Source of the DNA: Fulvivirga marina | Lineage (GTDB): Bacteria; Bacteroidota; Bacteroidia; Cytophagales; Cyclobacteriaceae | NCBI RefSeq assembly: GCF_016775155.1 | Contig: NZ_JAEUGD010000066.1 | Span: 64,763 to 128,762, forward strand | DNA length: 64,000 bases | Reading direction: 5' to 3' | In this document: positions 46,601-54,529 of the stretch, piece after piece | Layout: each line of letters begins with the position of its first letter | Position numbering within the stretch: position 1 is the first letter of the stretch | Notes under the pieces: generated by a model | Seen by the model: only the letters and a program-made list of their open reading frames with translations | Told to the model about the DNA's origin: nothing | Databases searched by the model: none | Program-made: the position numbers and the translations under genes

Positions 46601-48051
46601 CTCTCAATCCAGATATTATTATTGTCAATCTTCCTTCAAACAATGTTGCTGAAAATATAGATGCAGCAACAACGGTAGTACACTACAATGAACTTCTAAG
46701 CTTGGCCTTGGCTCAAGATGTAGAAATTTTCTTCACCACCACTCAGCCTAGGAACTTCAACAATAACTCGAATAAGAGACATCTGTTGGAAACCGAAGCC
46801 AATGCTGTAAGAGCTTCTTTGAGTAATAGGGTTATCGATATTTATAATTATCTGACAGATTTTGGTAATGACAATCGAATAAAGGGTCAATTTGATTCAG
46901 GGGACGGAATCCACGTAAATGCCCCAGGCCACTATTACATATTCACACAGGTACTACAAAAAGTAGGTCCTTATATACCAAAATTTGAAGTTTATGCCTC
47001 AACCGCTGGTTCGGACTTTGAAATAGTGCATACTACAGGTTATGGAGAAACTTCTTATAACCATACAGACTTAGTCCCTAATCTCAATTATGCTTACAAG
47101 GTCAAAGCAGTAAACACCTATGGATCATCTGATTTCTCAAACACTGCCAACACAGCAACGCCTTCAGACGTGGTTCCCCCATCTATTCCCCAAAACTTAT
47201 GGGTCAGAGCCAAAACTGATACCCAGGTCGCGCTGTCATGGGATAATTCAGTGGACAACGTAGGAGTTACTGGGTATATTGTAACTTATGCACTTGCCTC
47301 AGAAGCCAGCGGGTCTAGAAAAAACTCTTCTGCACGTACTCAGGCTGAGACGGTTTTCTCAAGCAGCAATGGTGTTACTATTGAAGGACTAACTCCCGAA
47401 ACTTTGTATACTTTCTCCGTAGCAGCGCAAGATGGTGCTAATAATACGTCAATAGATAGCGATCCTATTACAGTTGAAACGCTTAGTGGCAGTCCACTCC
47501 CTGTTGAGTTTACAGATTTCTCTTACTCCATCAGTGGTGGCAATGTAATCTTGAATTGGATTACAGGTAGCGAAATCAATAATGAATATTTCTCAATAGA
47601 GAGAGCAAGAAATATTAAAGATTTCTCTGAAATCGGCAGAGTTAATGGCTCTGGTACTACTACAAATGCTTCAAGCTATGAATATACGGATTCCAAACCT
47701 TTGAATTTAGCTTATTACCGAATTAAACAGGTTGACTTTGATGGCAATTTTAGTTACTCAAATGTTATTAGAATTACGCTCAAAAACAGTTTTGATGAAC
47801 TTTCGGTATACCCTAATCCAACTAGTCCCAATAACATTAACATTAAGGGATATGTAGAATCAGAGTCTGACAGGGTAAGCATTAACTTCTACGATGTAAT
47901 GGGTAAAAGCTCACTGTTAATAGAAACAGATCCTAATAGTTTATTAGAGGGACTATCAATTGACGCCAGAAACAATTTGCACAAAGGAATTTATATTGTA
48001 GTTATTTCTGACGGAAATAATAAATCACAGAAACGCGTTATTATTAGATAA
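43666..48051 (+). CDS. T9SS-exported double hydrolase: alpha/beta-hydrolase, FN3, PA14, SGNH nested in FN3, type A sorting domain
   Basis: 1461 residues. Signal peptide about 1-20. The alpha/beta-hydrolase (about 95-350) has VFMHGAGER, GLSEGA (Ser238), GGRD (Asp294) and LGHGVW (His326). Two FN3 domains follow (about 520-612 and 613-722), then a PA14 carbohydrate-binding domain (about 725-872). Residues 906-1090 are an SGNH hydrolase with VVLGSSTANG (block I Ser), an Asn block (NLPSNN) and DGIHVNAPGH (block V Asp and His). It is flanked by the two halves of an FN3 fold (about 880-905 and 1106-1165). Another FN3 and a type A T9SS sorting domain ending GIYIVVI close it. Probably removes acyl groups from a surface polysaccharide. 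Confidence 0.9.
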   Translation: MKRNFTTVFILLLATITLSAQVPKDYYYIVPGTMSYRMDGSGNPQLKPDTLVRGTYYGSDYGGAMTGFNSSQYKDFTLFRHPTDPNWITDPHQVDLLPKTGNGGYNQGNNKWLINYRIAYPTDFDSLGSDLKPMVVFMHGAGERADCWGGNCYGENDPRMWNNDHNLQHGGRQHLEAINRDPSDTRHWPGFVLFPQNKNGYNPGPGLETYTGRVIALVEQLIKHYPIDPNKIYIHGLSEGAQGTWMLINSRPDLFAAAAPMSGHRDHGAFDTNVVSPDTTMIHLPVWQFQGGRDTRPKPSATEQKLNKIRNLGGTPRYTLYPTLGHGVWNTAYAEPDFFSWFLQYSKLTIHGYYGVKSVCEGDEVNVRLGISKGFDEYEWRKIKDGVITAMPPSPERDNETIADDFASYQVRFRRGAVWTAWSEPYIITKKPRPMAHIFAEGSTALPGLDGSTEVNLSTDEPGIYYEWYKDGVLYADDSTLNTITVSTPGAYSLIVKDEGLCRGFESNKIYVSNQPYSGSLPAAPDNIYASASSATSINVYWQDKSDDELGFEVYRSTDGVNFTWVTTTAPNKLLYADTALNSVTTYYYKVRAYNANGPSAPTEIASATTLADSQKPTAPGDFKFENFAYTEHRVNTTIDNLADEYFTVHTDQAVLSWLPSTDNVGVTEYKVYFLDGTLAATTANTTATITGLEKEKTYSFYVVAYDNAGNASSPSNAVSVTTVLEGLYFNLFAGGTWDEIRDFSDWALHAKGAHPNFKISVREDYTEDDDYFAFDFFGYIYINTPGTYTFYTVSDDGSQLWIGDEEIVDNDGLHGNRERSGSIYLTTGAHPITVKYFERSGGNNLQVYYKGPSGSGIYKQQIPDIALKSGFMPALNLPNTPTNLTANANATEFSINLNWDYESTDIVVLGSSTANGAEVSSSDSWVARLDSTMTANNANYTLTNLAANGLNTYNVRETGTNGEGFFADPAHNITAALALNPDIIIVNLPSNNVAENIDAATTVVHYNELLSLALAQDVEIFFTTTQPRNFNNNSNKRHLLETEANAVRASLSNRVIDIYNYLTDFGNDNRIKGQFDSGDGIHVNAPGHYYIFTQVLQKVGPYIPKFEVYASTAGSDFEIVHTTGYGETSYNHTDLVPNLNYAYKVKAVNTYGSSDFSNTANTATPSDVVPPSIPQNLWVRAKTDTQVALSWDNSVDNVGVTGYIVTYALASEASGSRKNSSARTQAETVFSSSNGVTIEGLTPETLYTFSVAAQDGANNTSIDSDPITVETLSGSPLPVEFTDFSYSISGGNVILNWITGSEINNEYFSIERARNIKDFSEIGRVNGSGTTTNASSYEYTDSKPLNLAYYRIKQVDFDGNFSYSNVIRITLKNSFDELSVYPNPTSPNNINIKGYVESESDRVSINFYDVMGKSSLLIETDPNSLLEGLSIDARNNLHKGIYIVVISDGNNKSQKRVIIR

Positions 48052-48052
48052 T

Positions 48053-49480
48053 ATGACAGACCGTTATGATCTGATCATAGTTGGAACCGGCTTTGCCTCG
48101 TCTTTTTTCCTAAAATCTTATTTGGAAAAAGCCGGTACCAATAAAAAAGTATTGGTTCTTGAAAGAGGCAAATTCCACCCCTATACTGAAAGATTAGCCT
48201 TAAAACGAGGTCAAAAAAGGTTTCAAATAAAAAAAGCAGGTCAGACATACTCCTCTGATGTTGACAAAATTTGGGTCTTTGATCCCAACTTCGGTGGTAG
48301 CTCCAATTGTTGGACAGGCTGCACCCCTAGGTTTCTTCCTAATGACTTCAAAATCAAATCACTATATGGTGTAGGTCAGGACTGGCCCATATCCTATGAT
48401 GATATTGAACCTTATTACAATGAGGTAGAAAACATAATGGCAATTTCAGGGCCTGAACAAACACCATTTCCTAAGAAAGGCCCCTATCCCCTTCCTGCTC
48501 ATCAGCTCAGCACCGTTGATCGTTTATTACAATCTAAATATGGAGATAAGTACATTAGTCAACCTACGGCAAGAGCCAGTAGAACTGTCGGTGAACGTGG
48601 AGCATGTTGTTCCAGTTCTGTTTGTGATCTATGTCCGGTAAACTCCAAGTTCACTATTGAAAATGGACTAGGCTACATCTACGAAGACCCTCGTGTAACA
48701 GTTAAATACGAAGCCCAGGTAATAGGTCTCGATACCCAAGAAAACCTGGCAAAATCTGTTCATTATGTTCAGGAAAACACTGAAAAAAAAGCTGATGGGG
48801 AAACCATTGTATTAGGAGCTAATGCAGTTTTTAACGCACATATTCTGTTAAACTCAGGAGATTCAAACCTCAATACCGGAACCGGAATATGTGAGCAGGT
48901 TGGAGTATTTGCTCGGCTGTATTACAATGACCTTGATAATGTTGGGGGCAGCTCAATCATATCAGCAAATGGATATATGATGTATGATGGTGAGCATAGG
49001 AAAAATTATGCAGGCTGTATTATTGAAAGCTTTAATACCCCATTTGTGAGAAATGAAGCCGGAAAATGGAGAAAGCTTTCCATCTTTAAATTCATTTATG
49101 AAGACCTCCCTCAACAAGAAAACAAAATAGTACTCTCTGATGATGAAAGAAAGCCGAAAGTTGTTTATAACTCGCATTCCGATTATGCACAAAGAGGTAT
49201 AGCCCGACTTCCAGAAGACATCAATAAGTATTTTGGATTCTTACCAATTGAAAAAGTGGAAATTGATGATTATAGTCAAAAAACTGAATTCCATGTTTGC
49301 TCCACAACAAAGATGGGGCTAACTTCAGATGACAGTGTTATTGACAAAAACATGGTTCATCATAAATATAGAAATGTTCTGGTTTTAGGGAGCAGCTCAT
49401 ATCCTTCGATCACTCCGGCTAACCCTACACTGACTTTATCCGCCCTTTCTTTAAGGGCTGCAGAAAAGTATTTAGCATGA
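48053..49480 (+). CDS. GMC-family FAD oxidoreductase
   Basis: 475-residue flavoprotein of the glucose-methanol-choline family. The Rossmann motif IIVGTGFASSF opens the chain; GGSSNCWTGCTPRF (about 82-95) is the family's substrate/FAD region, and HVCSTTKMGL with NPTLTLSALSLRAAE marks the C-terminal active-site and FAD segments. A cluster of cysteines (CCSSSVCDLC, about 185-195) is unusual and could bind a metal or form disulfides. There is no signal peptide. It begins 1 bp after the double hydrolase gene and overlaps the Tat-signal gene by 4 bp. Confidence 0.88.
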   Translation: MTDRYDLIIVGTGFASSFFLKSYLEKAGTNKKVLVLERGKFHPYTERLALKRGQKRFQIKKAGQTYSSDVDKIWVFDPNFGGSSNCWTGCTPRFLPNDFKIKSLYGVGQDWPISYDDIEPYYNEVENIMAISGPEQTPFPKKGPYPLPAHQLSTVDRLLQSKYGDKYISQPTARASRTVGERGACCSSSVCDLCPVNSKFTIENGLGYIYEDPRVTVKYEAQVIGLDTQENLAKSVHYVQENTEKKADGETIVLGANAVFNAHILLNSGDSNLNTGTGICEQVGVFARLYYNDLDNVGGSSIISANGYMMYDGEHRKNYAGCIIESFNTPFVRNEAGKWRKLSIFKFIYEDLPQQENKIVLSDDERKPKVVYNSHSDYAQRGIARLPEDINKYFGFLPIEKVEIDDYSQKTEFHVCSTTKMGLTSDDSVIDKNMVHHKYRNVLVLGSSSYPSITPANPTLTLSALSLRAAEKYLA

Positions 49481-49944
49481 CAGGTAAAACTGGAAAAATA
49501 TCGAGGCGCAAGTTTCTATGGATAGCTTTACTTACCGTTATAGCAGCAGTAATAGGCACTGTTGCCATACTGGATTTTAATACCGTGGTTATCAAAATGC
49601 TAAAACATGATCTTGCTCACTTAAAGGTGGACGAAACCAGCTATGAAACCTTTGTAAGAGAAGCAGAGCAAAAACAACATTGGCAAGGTAAATTTTTTGA
49701 TTGGAAGAAAAGACAATTGGTCCGCTTTAGCTATATGGTAGATGCCATACTCCCAAGCTTCCCCTATAAATACAAGTACTTACAGTACCGTAGTGATATC
49801 GTTGGGGATTTTTTACTCTCTACAGATTTCTTTATTAACAAAATGGATCGTGACAAAACAGTAACCTACATCGGTCTGTATAACCCATACTTGCGTCCTT
49901 GTTCTAACCCTTTTTCCAATTTATACTATCCGCAGAAGGTATGA
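49477..49944 (+). CDS. Tat-signal small protein, probable partner subunit of the GMC oxidoreductase
   Basis: 155 residues starting with a twin-arginine signal: ISRRKFLW is close to the SRRxFLK consensus, followed by a hydrophobic stretch (about 17-32). The mature part is mainly helical with no recognised catalytic motif and ends FSNLYYPQKV. Its size, Tat signal and coupling to a signal-less GMC enzyme match the gamma-type (gluconate 2-dehydrogenase subunit 3) pattern, in which the small subunit carries the folded flavoprotein through Tat. The subfamily match is an inference from this context. Confidence 0.75.
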   Translation: MTGKTGKISRRKFLWIALLTVIAAVIGTVAILDFNTVVIKMLKHDLAHLKVDETSYETFVREAEQKQHWQGKFFDWKKRQLVRFSYMVDAILPSFPYKYKYLQYRSDIVGDFLLSTDFFINKMDRDKTVTYIGLYNPYLRPCSNPFSNLYYPQKV

Positions 49945-50993
49945 ATAAAAAAGAAGGCTACCTCAATTACATTCACTTGTTCAGAGGGTTCGCGATTTTA
50001 GTTATTGTTGGTATACACTGCCGTATTTCTTTCAGATGGTCCGAAAACTCCCTATTCAAGGATATTTTTATTACGCTATTGGATAATGGCACCGTTCTGT
50101 TTGTATTCATTGCAGGTTTCTTGTTTCAGTATCTTCAAAGTAAATTTGAATATTTCTCTTACTTAAAAAGAAAGGCTAAATATGTAATACTCCCTTACAT
50201 AATAGCTTCTACTCCAGCTATCATTTTAGACTTGTACTCGGATATACCACCCGTTTGGATGCCGGAAAGTATCGTTGATCAGTCAAAAATAATTCATGCT
50301 CTTTATATGCTGGCCACAGGAAAACACCTGGGTCCCTTCTGGTTCATACCAATGATTGTCATTTTTTATTTGATATCCCCATTATTGTTAAAGATGGACC
50401 GTCCCTTCTTTTACAAGTTTATATTTCCTGCCGTGTTTACAGCAGGTTTGTTTACATATAGATTTGGATTCTTTTCTAATACCATAGACTCGTTCATTCA
50501 TTACTTACCTGTTTACATCTATGGAATGGGAGCTGCAAGATACCGCAAAGAACTCATTAATCTAAAATCCTCATGGGCGGTACTGCTGGGAGCCATTTAT
50601 TGTGTAATCGCCTTATTAGAAGTGATAAATATTATAGACATTCCAAAACTCAGCTCTTTTGAGTATTCTCGCACGGCACCTTATTTTGCATTTAACTTTT
50701 CTAAGCTAAAAGTTAGCCTCCTTTGTATTATTTTACTTAGAGGCTTTTATGTTCTTAACCGTGACAATGTAATTTTGAAAGCTTTGGGCGATTACAGTTT
50801 TGGTATTTACTTTGTTCATCTCTACGTGATCACCGCCTTCGAAATTACAATGAAGCAAATTGAGCCAGATTTTAGACTTGGGCCACTAACCTTCTTAATT
50901 TACACTACTCTGGTCACTACACTTTCAATTGTAGCTGTTATAGTTGTTAAAAGAATATTTCCCAAGTATAGCAGATTACTTATAGGCAGCTAG
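49941..50993 (+). CDS. Acyltransferase-3 family membrane protein
   Basis: 350 residues with about ten membrane helices. The N-terminus has the family pattern LFRGFAILVIVGIHCR, which contains the catalytic-type Arg and His. Relatives O-acetylate or O-succinylate polysaccharides and lipids across the membrane. It overlaps the Tat-signal gene by 4 bp and is the last gene of the rightward group. Its stop abuts the stop of the convergent HAD gene with no base between them. It probably adds acyl groups to the same polymer that the secreted hydrolases treat. Confidence 0.9.
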   Translation: MNKKEGYLNYIHLFRGFAILVIVGIHCRISFRWSENSLFKDIFITLLDNGTVLFVFIAGFLFQYLQSKFEYFSYLKRKAKYVILPYIIASTPAIILDLYSDIPPVWMPESIVDQSKIIHALYMLATGKHLGPFWFIPMIVIFYLISPLLLKMDRPFFYKFIFPAVFTAGLFTYRFGFFSNTIDSFIHYLPVYIYGMGAARYRKELINLKSSWAVLLGAIYCVIALLEVINIIDIPKLSSFEYSRTAPYFAFNFSKLKVSLLCIILLRGFYVLNRDNVILKALGDYSFGIYFVHLYVITAFEITMKQIEPDFRLGPLTFLIYTTLVTTLSIVAVIVVKRIFPKYSRLLIGS

Positions 50994-51581
50994 TTAGAAT
51001 TTTTTGTAAAAAGGGTGAGTTGCTAATTCAAGCATTTCCCTGTCACCTCGGCTATCACCATATACATAGACCTCTAAATAATCATGGGTATCAATCTGCT
51101 GGCTGATTCGGGAAACCTTTTCTGGCCCGTAGCAATTTCTACCTCGTATCCTGCCGGTTAGCCTGTCATTTTCTATCTCAAGATTAGTTGCTATCAGGTC
51201 TACTCCCTGTTGATCAGCCCATGGTTTTACCCAATTAACTGCTGAAGCGCTAACAATAATGACCAAGTCCCCTTGCTCACGGTGTTTATTAAATTTATCA
51301 ATCGCCTTTTTCCTAATCATATTAGGCACTACGATTTCAGCAAAGCTCCTACCCTTTTCATTGAACTTATTAAGGTGTTCCCCTTTGAAAAAATACGTTA
51401 GTACATATTCTTTAGCCCTCCAGTTTGGAATAATTTTCAACTTGAATAAAACCAGTACCGGTGAAAGCAATAAGAAGCCAAGATAAAACCTTAATGTACC
51501 ACTATAAAATTTAATAAACTCAATAAAGGTATCTCCAGAGGTTAGGGTACCATCAAAATCAAATAACACTAATCTCCTCAA
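50994..51581 (-). CDS. HAD-family phosphatase, likely decaprenylphosphoryl-5-phosphoribose phosphatase type
   Basis: 195 residues. The HAD motifs are clear: DFDGTLTSG (nucleophile and acid Asp, about 8-16), a Ser motif (IIVSASA, about 108-114), and YGDSRGDREML (about 173-183). It is class HAD-IB, like phosphoserine phosphatases. It is the last gene of the arabinofuranose-donor operon, overlapping the DprE2-like gene by 4 bp. In other Gram-negative Araf clusters a HAD protein supplies the dephosphorylation step that follows the phosphoribosyltransferase, and this is the natural role here. Confidence 0.85.
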   Translation of the reverse strand: MRRLVLFDFDGTLTSGDTFIEFIKFYSGTLRFYLGFLLLSPVLVLFKLKIIPNWRAKEYVLTYFFKGEHLNKFNEKGRSFAEIVVPNMIRKKAIDKFNKHREQGDLVIIVSASAVNWVKPWADQQGVDLIATNLEIENDRLTGRIRGRNCYGPEKVSRISQQIDTHDYLEVYVYGDSRGDREMLELATHPFYKKF

Positions 51582-52309
51582 AGCTTCAATCTTTTGAAAA
51601 TAGGTTCTGGAATAGATGTAATGATGGTCATGATCAACCTCCAGATACCTAAGACATAGATGGTATTTTTTCTTTTCTTAACAGCCTTGAATATTGCAGT
51701 AGCCACCTTTTCAGGTTGTGCTGTAAGAGGGGCCGGCAAATCTAAATGTTCAGTCATTTTGGTATCAACGAATCCAGGTTTAACCGTCAAAACATGTACG
51801 TTGCATTTAAATAGCCTGTTCCTTAGCCCTGCTAAGTATACTGTAAAACCCGCTTTAGCACTTCCATAAAAATAGTTACTCTGTCTGCCCCTATCCCCTG
51901 CGACCGAACTAATTCCAACAATAGTACCGGCAGATTTCTCTTCATAACTATTAGCAATCAGGTTTAGTATGGAAACAGCACCCTTATAGTTTGTATCCAA
52001 TATATTCTGGCACACATTCCACTCCCTCTCAGCTTTCTCCTGATCACCCAGGTAGCCAAATATGCACACGGTAATATCAGGAACACCAGGAAGATCACTA
52101 TAAAATTTTTGATGCGAAGCATAATCAAGTGCCTCAAACTTATAGTATTCTACATTTGCCTCGTGTCTTATTTTCAAGTCTGATGCAATGTCCTGCATAT
52201 GACTCGTATTTCTTCCAGCTAGCCATACGGTATATCCTTCTTTTGCATATTTATCAGCCAGTGCCTGGCCTATATCTGAGGTTGCCCCAAGTAATAAAAC
52301 TGTTCTCAT
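51578..52309 (-). CDS. DprE2-like short-chain dehydrogenase (keto-ribose reductase)
   Basis: 243-residue SDR. The Rossmann motif LGATSDIGQAL (about 7-17) and the catalytic YGSAK (about 150-154) are present, with a Ser nearby in GISSVAGDRG. In mycobacteria DprE2 reduces the 2-keto intermediate made by DprE1 to polyprenyl-phospho-arabinofuranose. This assignment rests on the 4-bp overlaps with the DprE1-like gene upstream and the HAD gene downstream and on the SDR fold. A C-terminal hydrophobic stretch (about 218-235) suggests membrane contact. Confidence 0.85.
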   Translation of the reverse strand: MRTVLLLGATSDIGQALADKYAKEGYTVWLAGRNTSHMQDIASDLKIRHEANVEYYKFEALDYASHQKFYSDLPGVPDITVCIFGYLGDQEKAEREWNVCQNILDTNYKGAVSILNLIANSYEEKSAGTIVGISSVAGDRGRQSNYFYGSAKAGFTVYLAGLRNRLFKCNVHVLTVKPGFVDTKMTEHLDLPAPLTAQPEKVATAIFKAVKKRKNTIYVLGIWRLIMTIITSIPEPIFKRLKL

Positions 52310-53640
52310 TTAGTTATTGAAAGTCTGTCTGAAAGCACTGATTTAAACTCAGCGTTTGGATTATATTTATTCACAATTTGCATAAATTCCTCAAGTCTGG
52401 GATACGATTTATGAAAAAAGTCCTTATTCATTCTGGCATCTTTGGTCAGGTAGATACGTCCTCCGCAATCTTCTACAATTTTATCCAGTTCGTCGAGGAA
52501 TTCAAGAAGACTATCGGTTATTGGAAAGTCCAATGCAAGTGTGTATCCTTCTTCAGGGAATGAGATAAGATCATTTTGAGCCCCGAACACTTTAAGGACT
52601 GATAAGAACGAACCTTGCTTCTTTTCAGCAATTCTATTCATTATTACTTTCAGTCCATCTATCTGATCAAGGGGCAGAACAAATTGATATTGTAAAAAAC
52701 CTGGTTTACCATACATTCTATTCCAGTTCCTTATGTTATCCAACGGATAGAAAAAACCATCGTAGTGCACGATATTTTCTTGAAGTTTCTTTAGATTCTT
52801 ATGGTAATAAGCAAAATTAAAAAGCTTTATGCTATACTTATTCAAGACGAAAGATGGGAAGTTAAACGGAATATTCAGACCTGCTTCTGAATGTACTTTT
52901 AAAGGAGCTTTAGTCTTACTCCCTTTAAGTTCGTCAAGCTCACTATGTTCCCCCAACATTAAAATACTCCTGCCAAACTTCTTTCCTCGAGCAAGACAAT
53001 CCACCCAGGCAACGGAATATGTGTACTCTTTGTACTTCTCAAACAGTACTATCAATTCATCCAGATTTGAAGCTTTAATTTGCTTTTGTGTTATATACGA
53101 GGTAGAAATTTTTTTAAGCTGAAACCTAACGGAAAGGATAACTCCTGTCAGCCCCATGCCCCCACATGTAGCCTCAAACAGATCACTGTTTTCAGTGCGG
53201 GAGCATTCATATATTTTACCATCACCACATAGCACCTTTATGTTTAAGGTATGCCTGGAAAATGATCCCTCTTTATGGTGGTTTTTTCCGTGGATATCAG
53301 ACGCAACAGCTCCCCCCAGCGAAACAAACTTAGTTCCAGGCGTTACAGGCAAAAACCAACCTTTAGGAACTGCAAGCTGTAGCACTTCATCTAGTGTAAA
53401 GCCAGCCTGACATTCTATGACTCCGCTCTGGACATCAAAAAAGGTAACCTTATTATATTTAAGGGTTGACAGTACATTTTGTCCCAAGGAAGCATCGCCA
53501 TAACACCTTCCCATACCTCTGGCTATCCAGTGCTTCTCCTCTATACACAGTTTTTCAACCATGCCAGTTGTATCGAATGACCTTACATTGCTGATTAATT
53601 CCGGATAATTTCCCCAGTTTGTTAATTTTCTCTCCGCCAC
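52306..53640 (-). CDS. DprE1-like FAD oxidoreductase (decaprenylphosphoryl-ribose 2'-oxidase type)
   Basis: 444 residues of the VAO/FAD_binding_4 fold. Motifs matching mycobacterial DprE1 are RGMGRCYGDAS, SDIHGKNHH (FAD-histidine loop), GGMGLTGVI and LTKDAR with its catalytic-type Lys (about Lys400). DprE1 oxidises the 2'-hydroxyl of polyprenyl-phospho-ribose. The segment equivalent to the M. tuberculosis loop around Cys387 reads GYTLALDFPI, with Ala369 at the position of the cysteine that benzothiazinone drugs attack. It follows the UbiA gene by 4 bp and overlaps the DprE2-like gene by 4 bp. Confidence 0.9.
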   Translation of the reverse strand: MAERKLTNWGNYPELISNVRSFDTTGMVEKLCIEEKHWIARGMGRCYGDASLGQNVLSTLKYNKVTFFDVQSGVIECQAGFTLDEVLQLAVPKGWFLPVTPGTKFVSLGGAVASDIHGKNHHKEGSFSRHTLNIKVLCGDGKIYECSRTENSDLFEATCGGMGLTGVILSVRFQLKKISTSYITQKQIKASNLDELIVLFEKYKEYTYSVAWVDCLARGKKFGRSILMLGEHSELDELKGSKTKAPLKVHSEAGLNIPFNFPSFVLNKYSIKLFNFAYYHKNLKKLQENIVHYDGFFYPLDNIRNWNRMYGKPGFLQYQFVLPLDQIDGLKVIMNRIAEKKQGSFLSVLKVFGAQNDLISFPEEGYTLALDFPITDSLLEFLDELDKIVEDCGGRIYLTKDARMNKDFFHKSYPRLEEFMQIVNKYNPNAEFKSVLSDRLSITK

Positions 53641-53644
53641 TTAC

Positions 53645-54529
53645 TTAGACATTTAAAACATATATGATCAGGTAAAAGCTCAACAACCACCCTAGCAAGG
53701 TAAAATGAATGAACCGATCTTTATATAATATACTAGTAGGAAAACCACTATTATTTTCCACCATTGTAATCTGAATGTAGCGCATCACCCCTGCTATTAC
53801 AAATATACTGGTAAGGTACAAATCATCCGTATTAAACTGCTGCTGAATGTCATCAGAAACCGTATAGATTATATATGCTGTAATCAAAATAGCAGAAAGC
53901 ATGGTAAGTATCGAATGGATATAATCAAGGTTATAATGCTGGCTTGATGCTCTTAGTACTTTTCCAGAGTTCTTAAACTCAACAAGGTCATCTCTCCTTT
54001 TAGCAAGAACGATAAACAATGACAAAAGGAATGTCATAATAATCAACCAATGGGATAATGAAACATCTGCCACTACGCCACCTGCTATAACTCTAAGGAC
54101 AAAGCCAATAGAAACCATCATGAGATCAAGAATAGATATCTTCTTTAAGCCCATGCTATATGCTACATTAATTAGCATATAGGCCATGATGATGATAAAG
54201 AAATTAATATCAATAAGGAAACTTAACAAAAGACTAAAGATCAGAAAAGAAGTATAGAGTATATACGCAGTCACCATGGATACTGCTCCCGAAGCCAGGG
54301 GACGCTTCGATTTTTCCGGATGAATCCTGTCGAGATCAACATCCTTTATGTCATTTAAAATATAAACAGCACTTGCGCACATGCTATAAATGGCAAAGCC
54401 ACTCAGAACCATTAAAAGTTTATCAACATCAAATATCTCTCCTGCAAAGAAAATTGGAATGAATAAGAAAACATTCTTAACCCACTGTTTGACACGAATT
54501 AGCTGTATTATATCGCCAACCTTTCCCAT
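53645..54529 (-). CDS. UbiA-family polyprenyl-phosphate phosphoribosyltransferase
   Basis: 294 residues with about nine membrane helices. The first Asp-rich motif is NDIKDVDLDRIHPEKSKRP, close in pattern to the phosphoribosyltransferase branch (Rv3806c-like) rather than to the menaquinone or heme branches. Such enzymes move phosphoribose from PRPP to polyprenyl phosphate, the first step towards polyprenyl-phospho-arabinofuranose. The start codon overlaps the stop of the GT-C-like gene by 1 bp. The neighbouring DprE1/DprE2 pair confirms the pathway. Confidence 0.9.
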   Translation of the reverse strand: MGKVGDIIQLIRVKQWVKNVFLFIPIFFAGEIFDVDKLLMVLSGFAIYSMCASAVYILNDIKDVDLDRIHPEKSKRPLASGAVSMVTAYILYTSFLIFSLLLSFLIDINFFIIIMAYMLINVAYSMGLKKISILDLMMVSIGFVLRVIAGGVVADVSLSHWLIIMTFLLSLFIVLAKRRDDLVEFKNSGKVLRASSQHYNLDYIHSILTMLSAILITAYIIYTVSDDIQQQFNTDDLYLTSIFVIAGVMRYIQITMVENNSGFPTSILYKDRFIHFTLLGWLLSFYLIIYVLNV

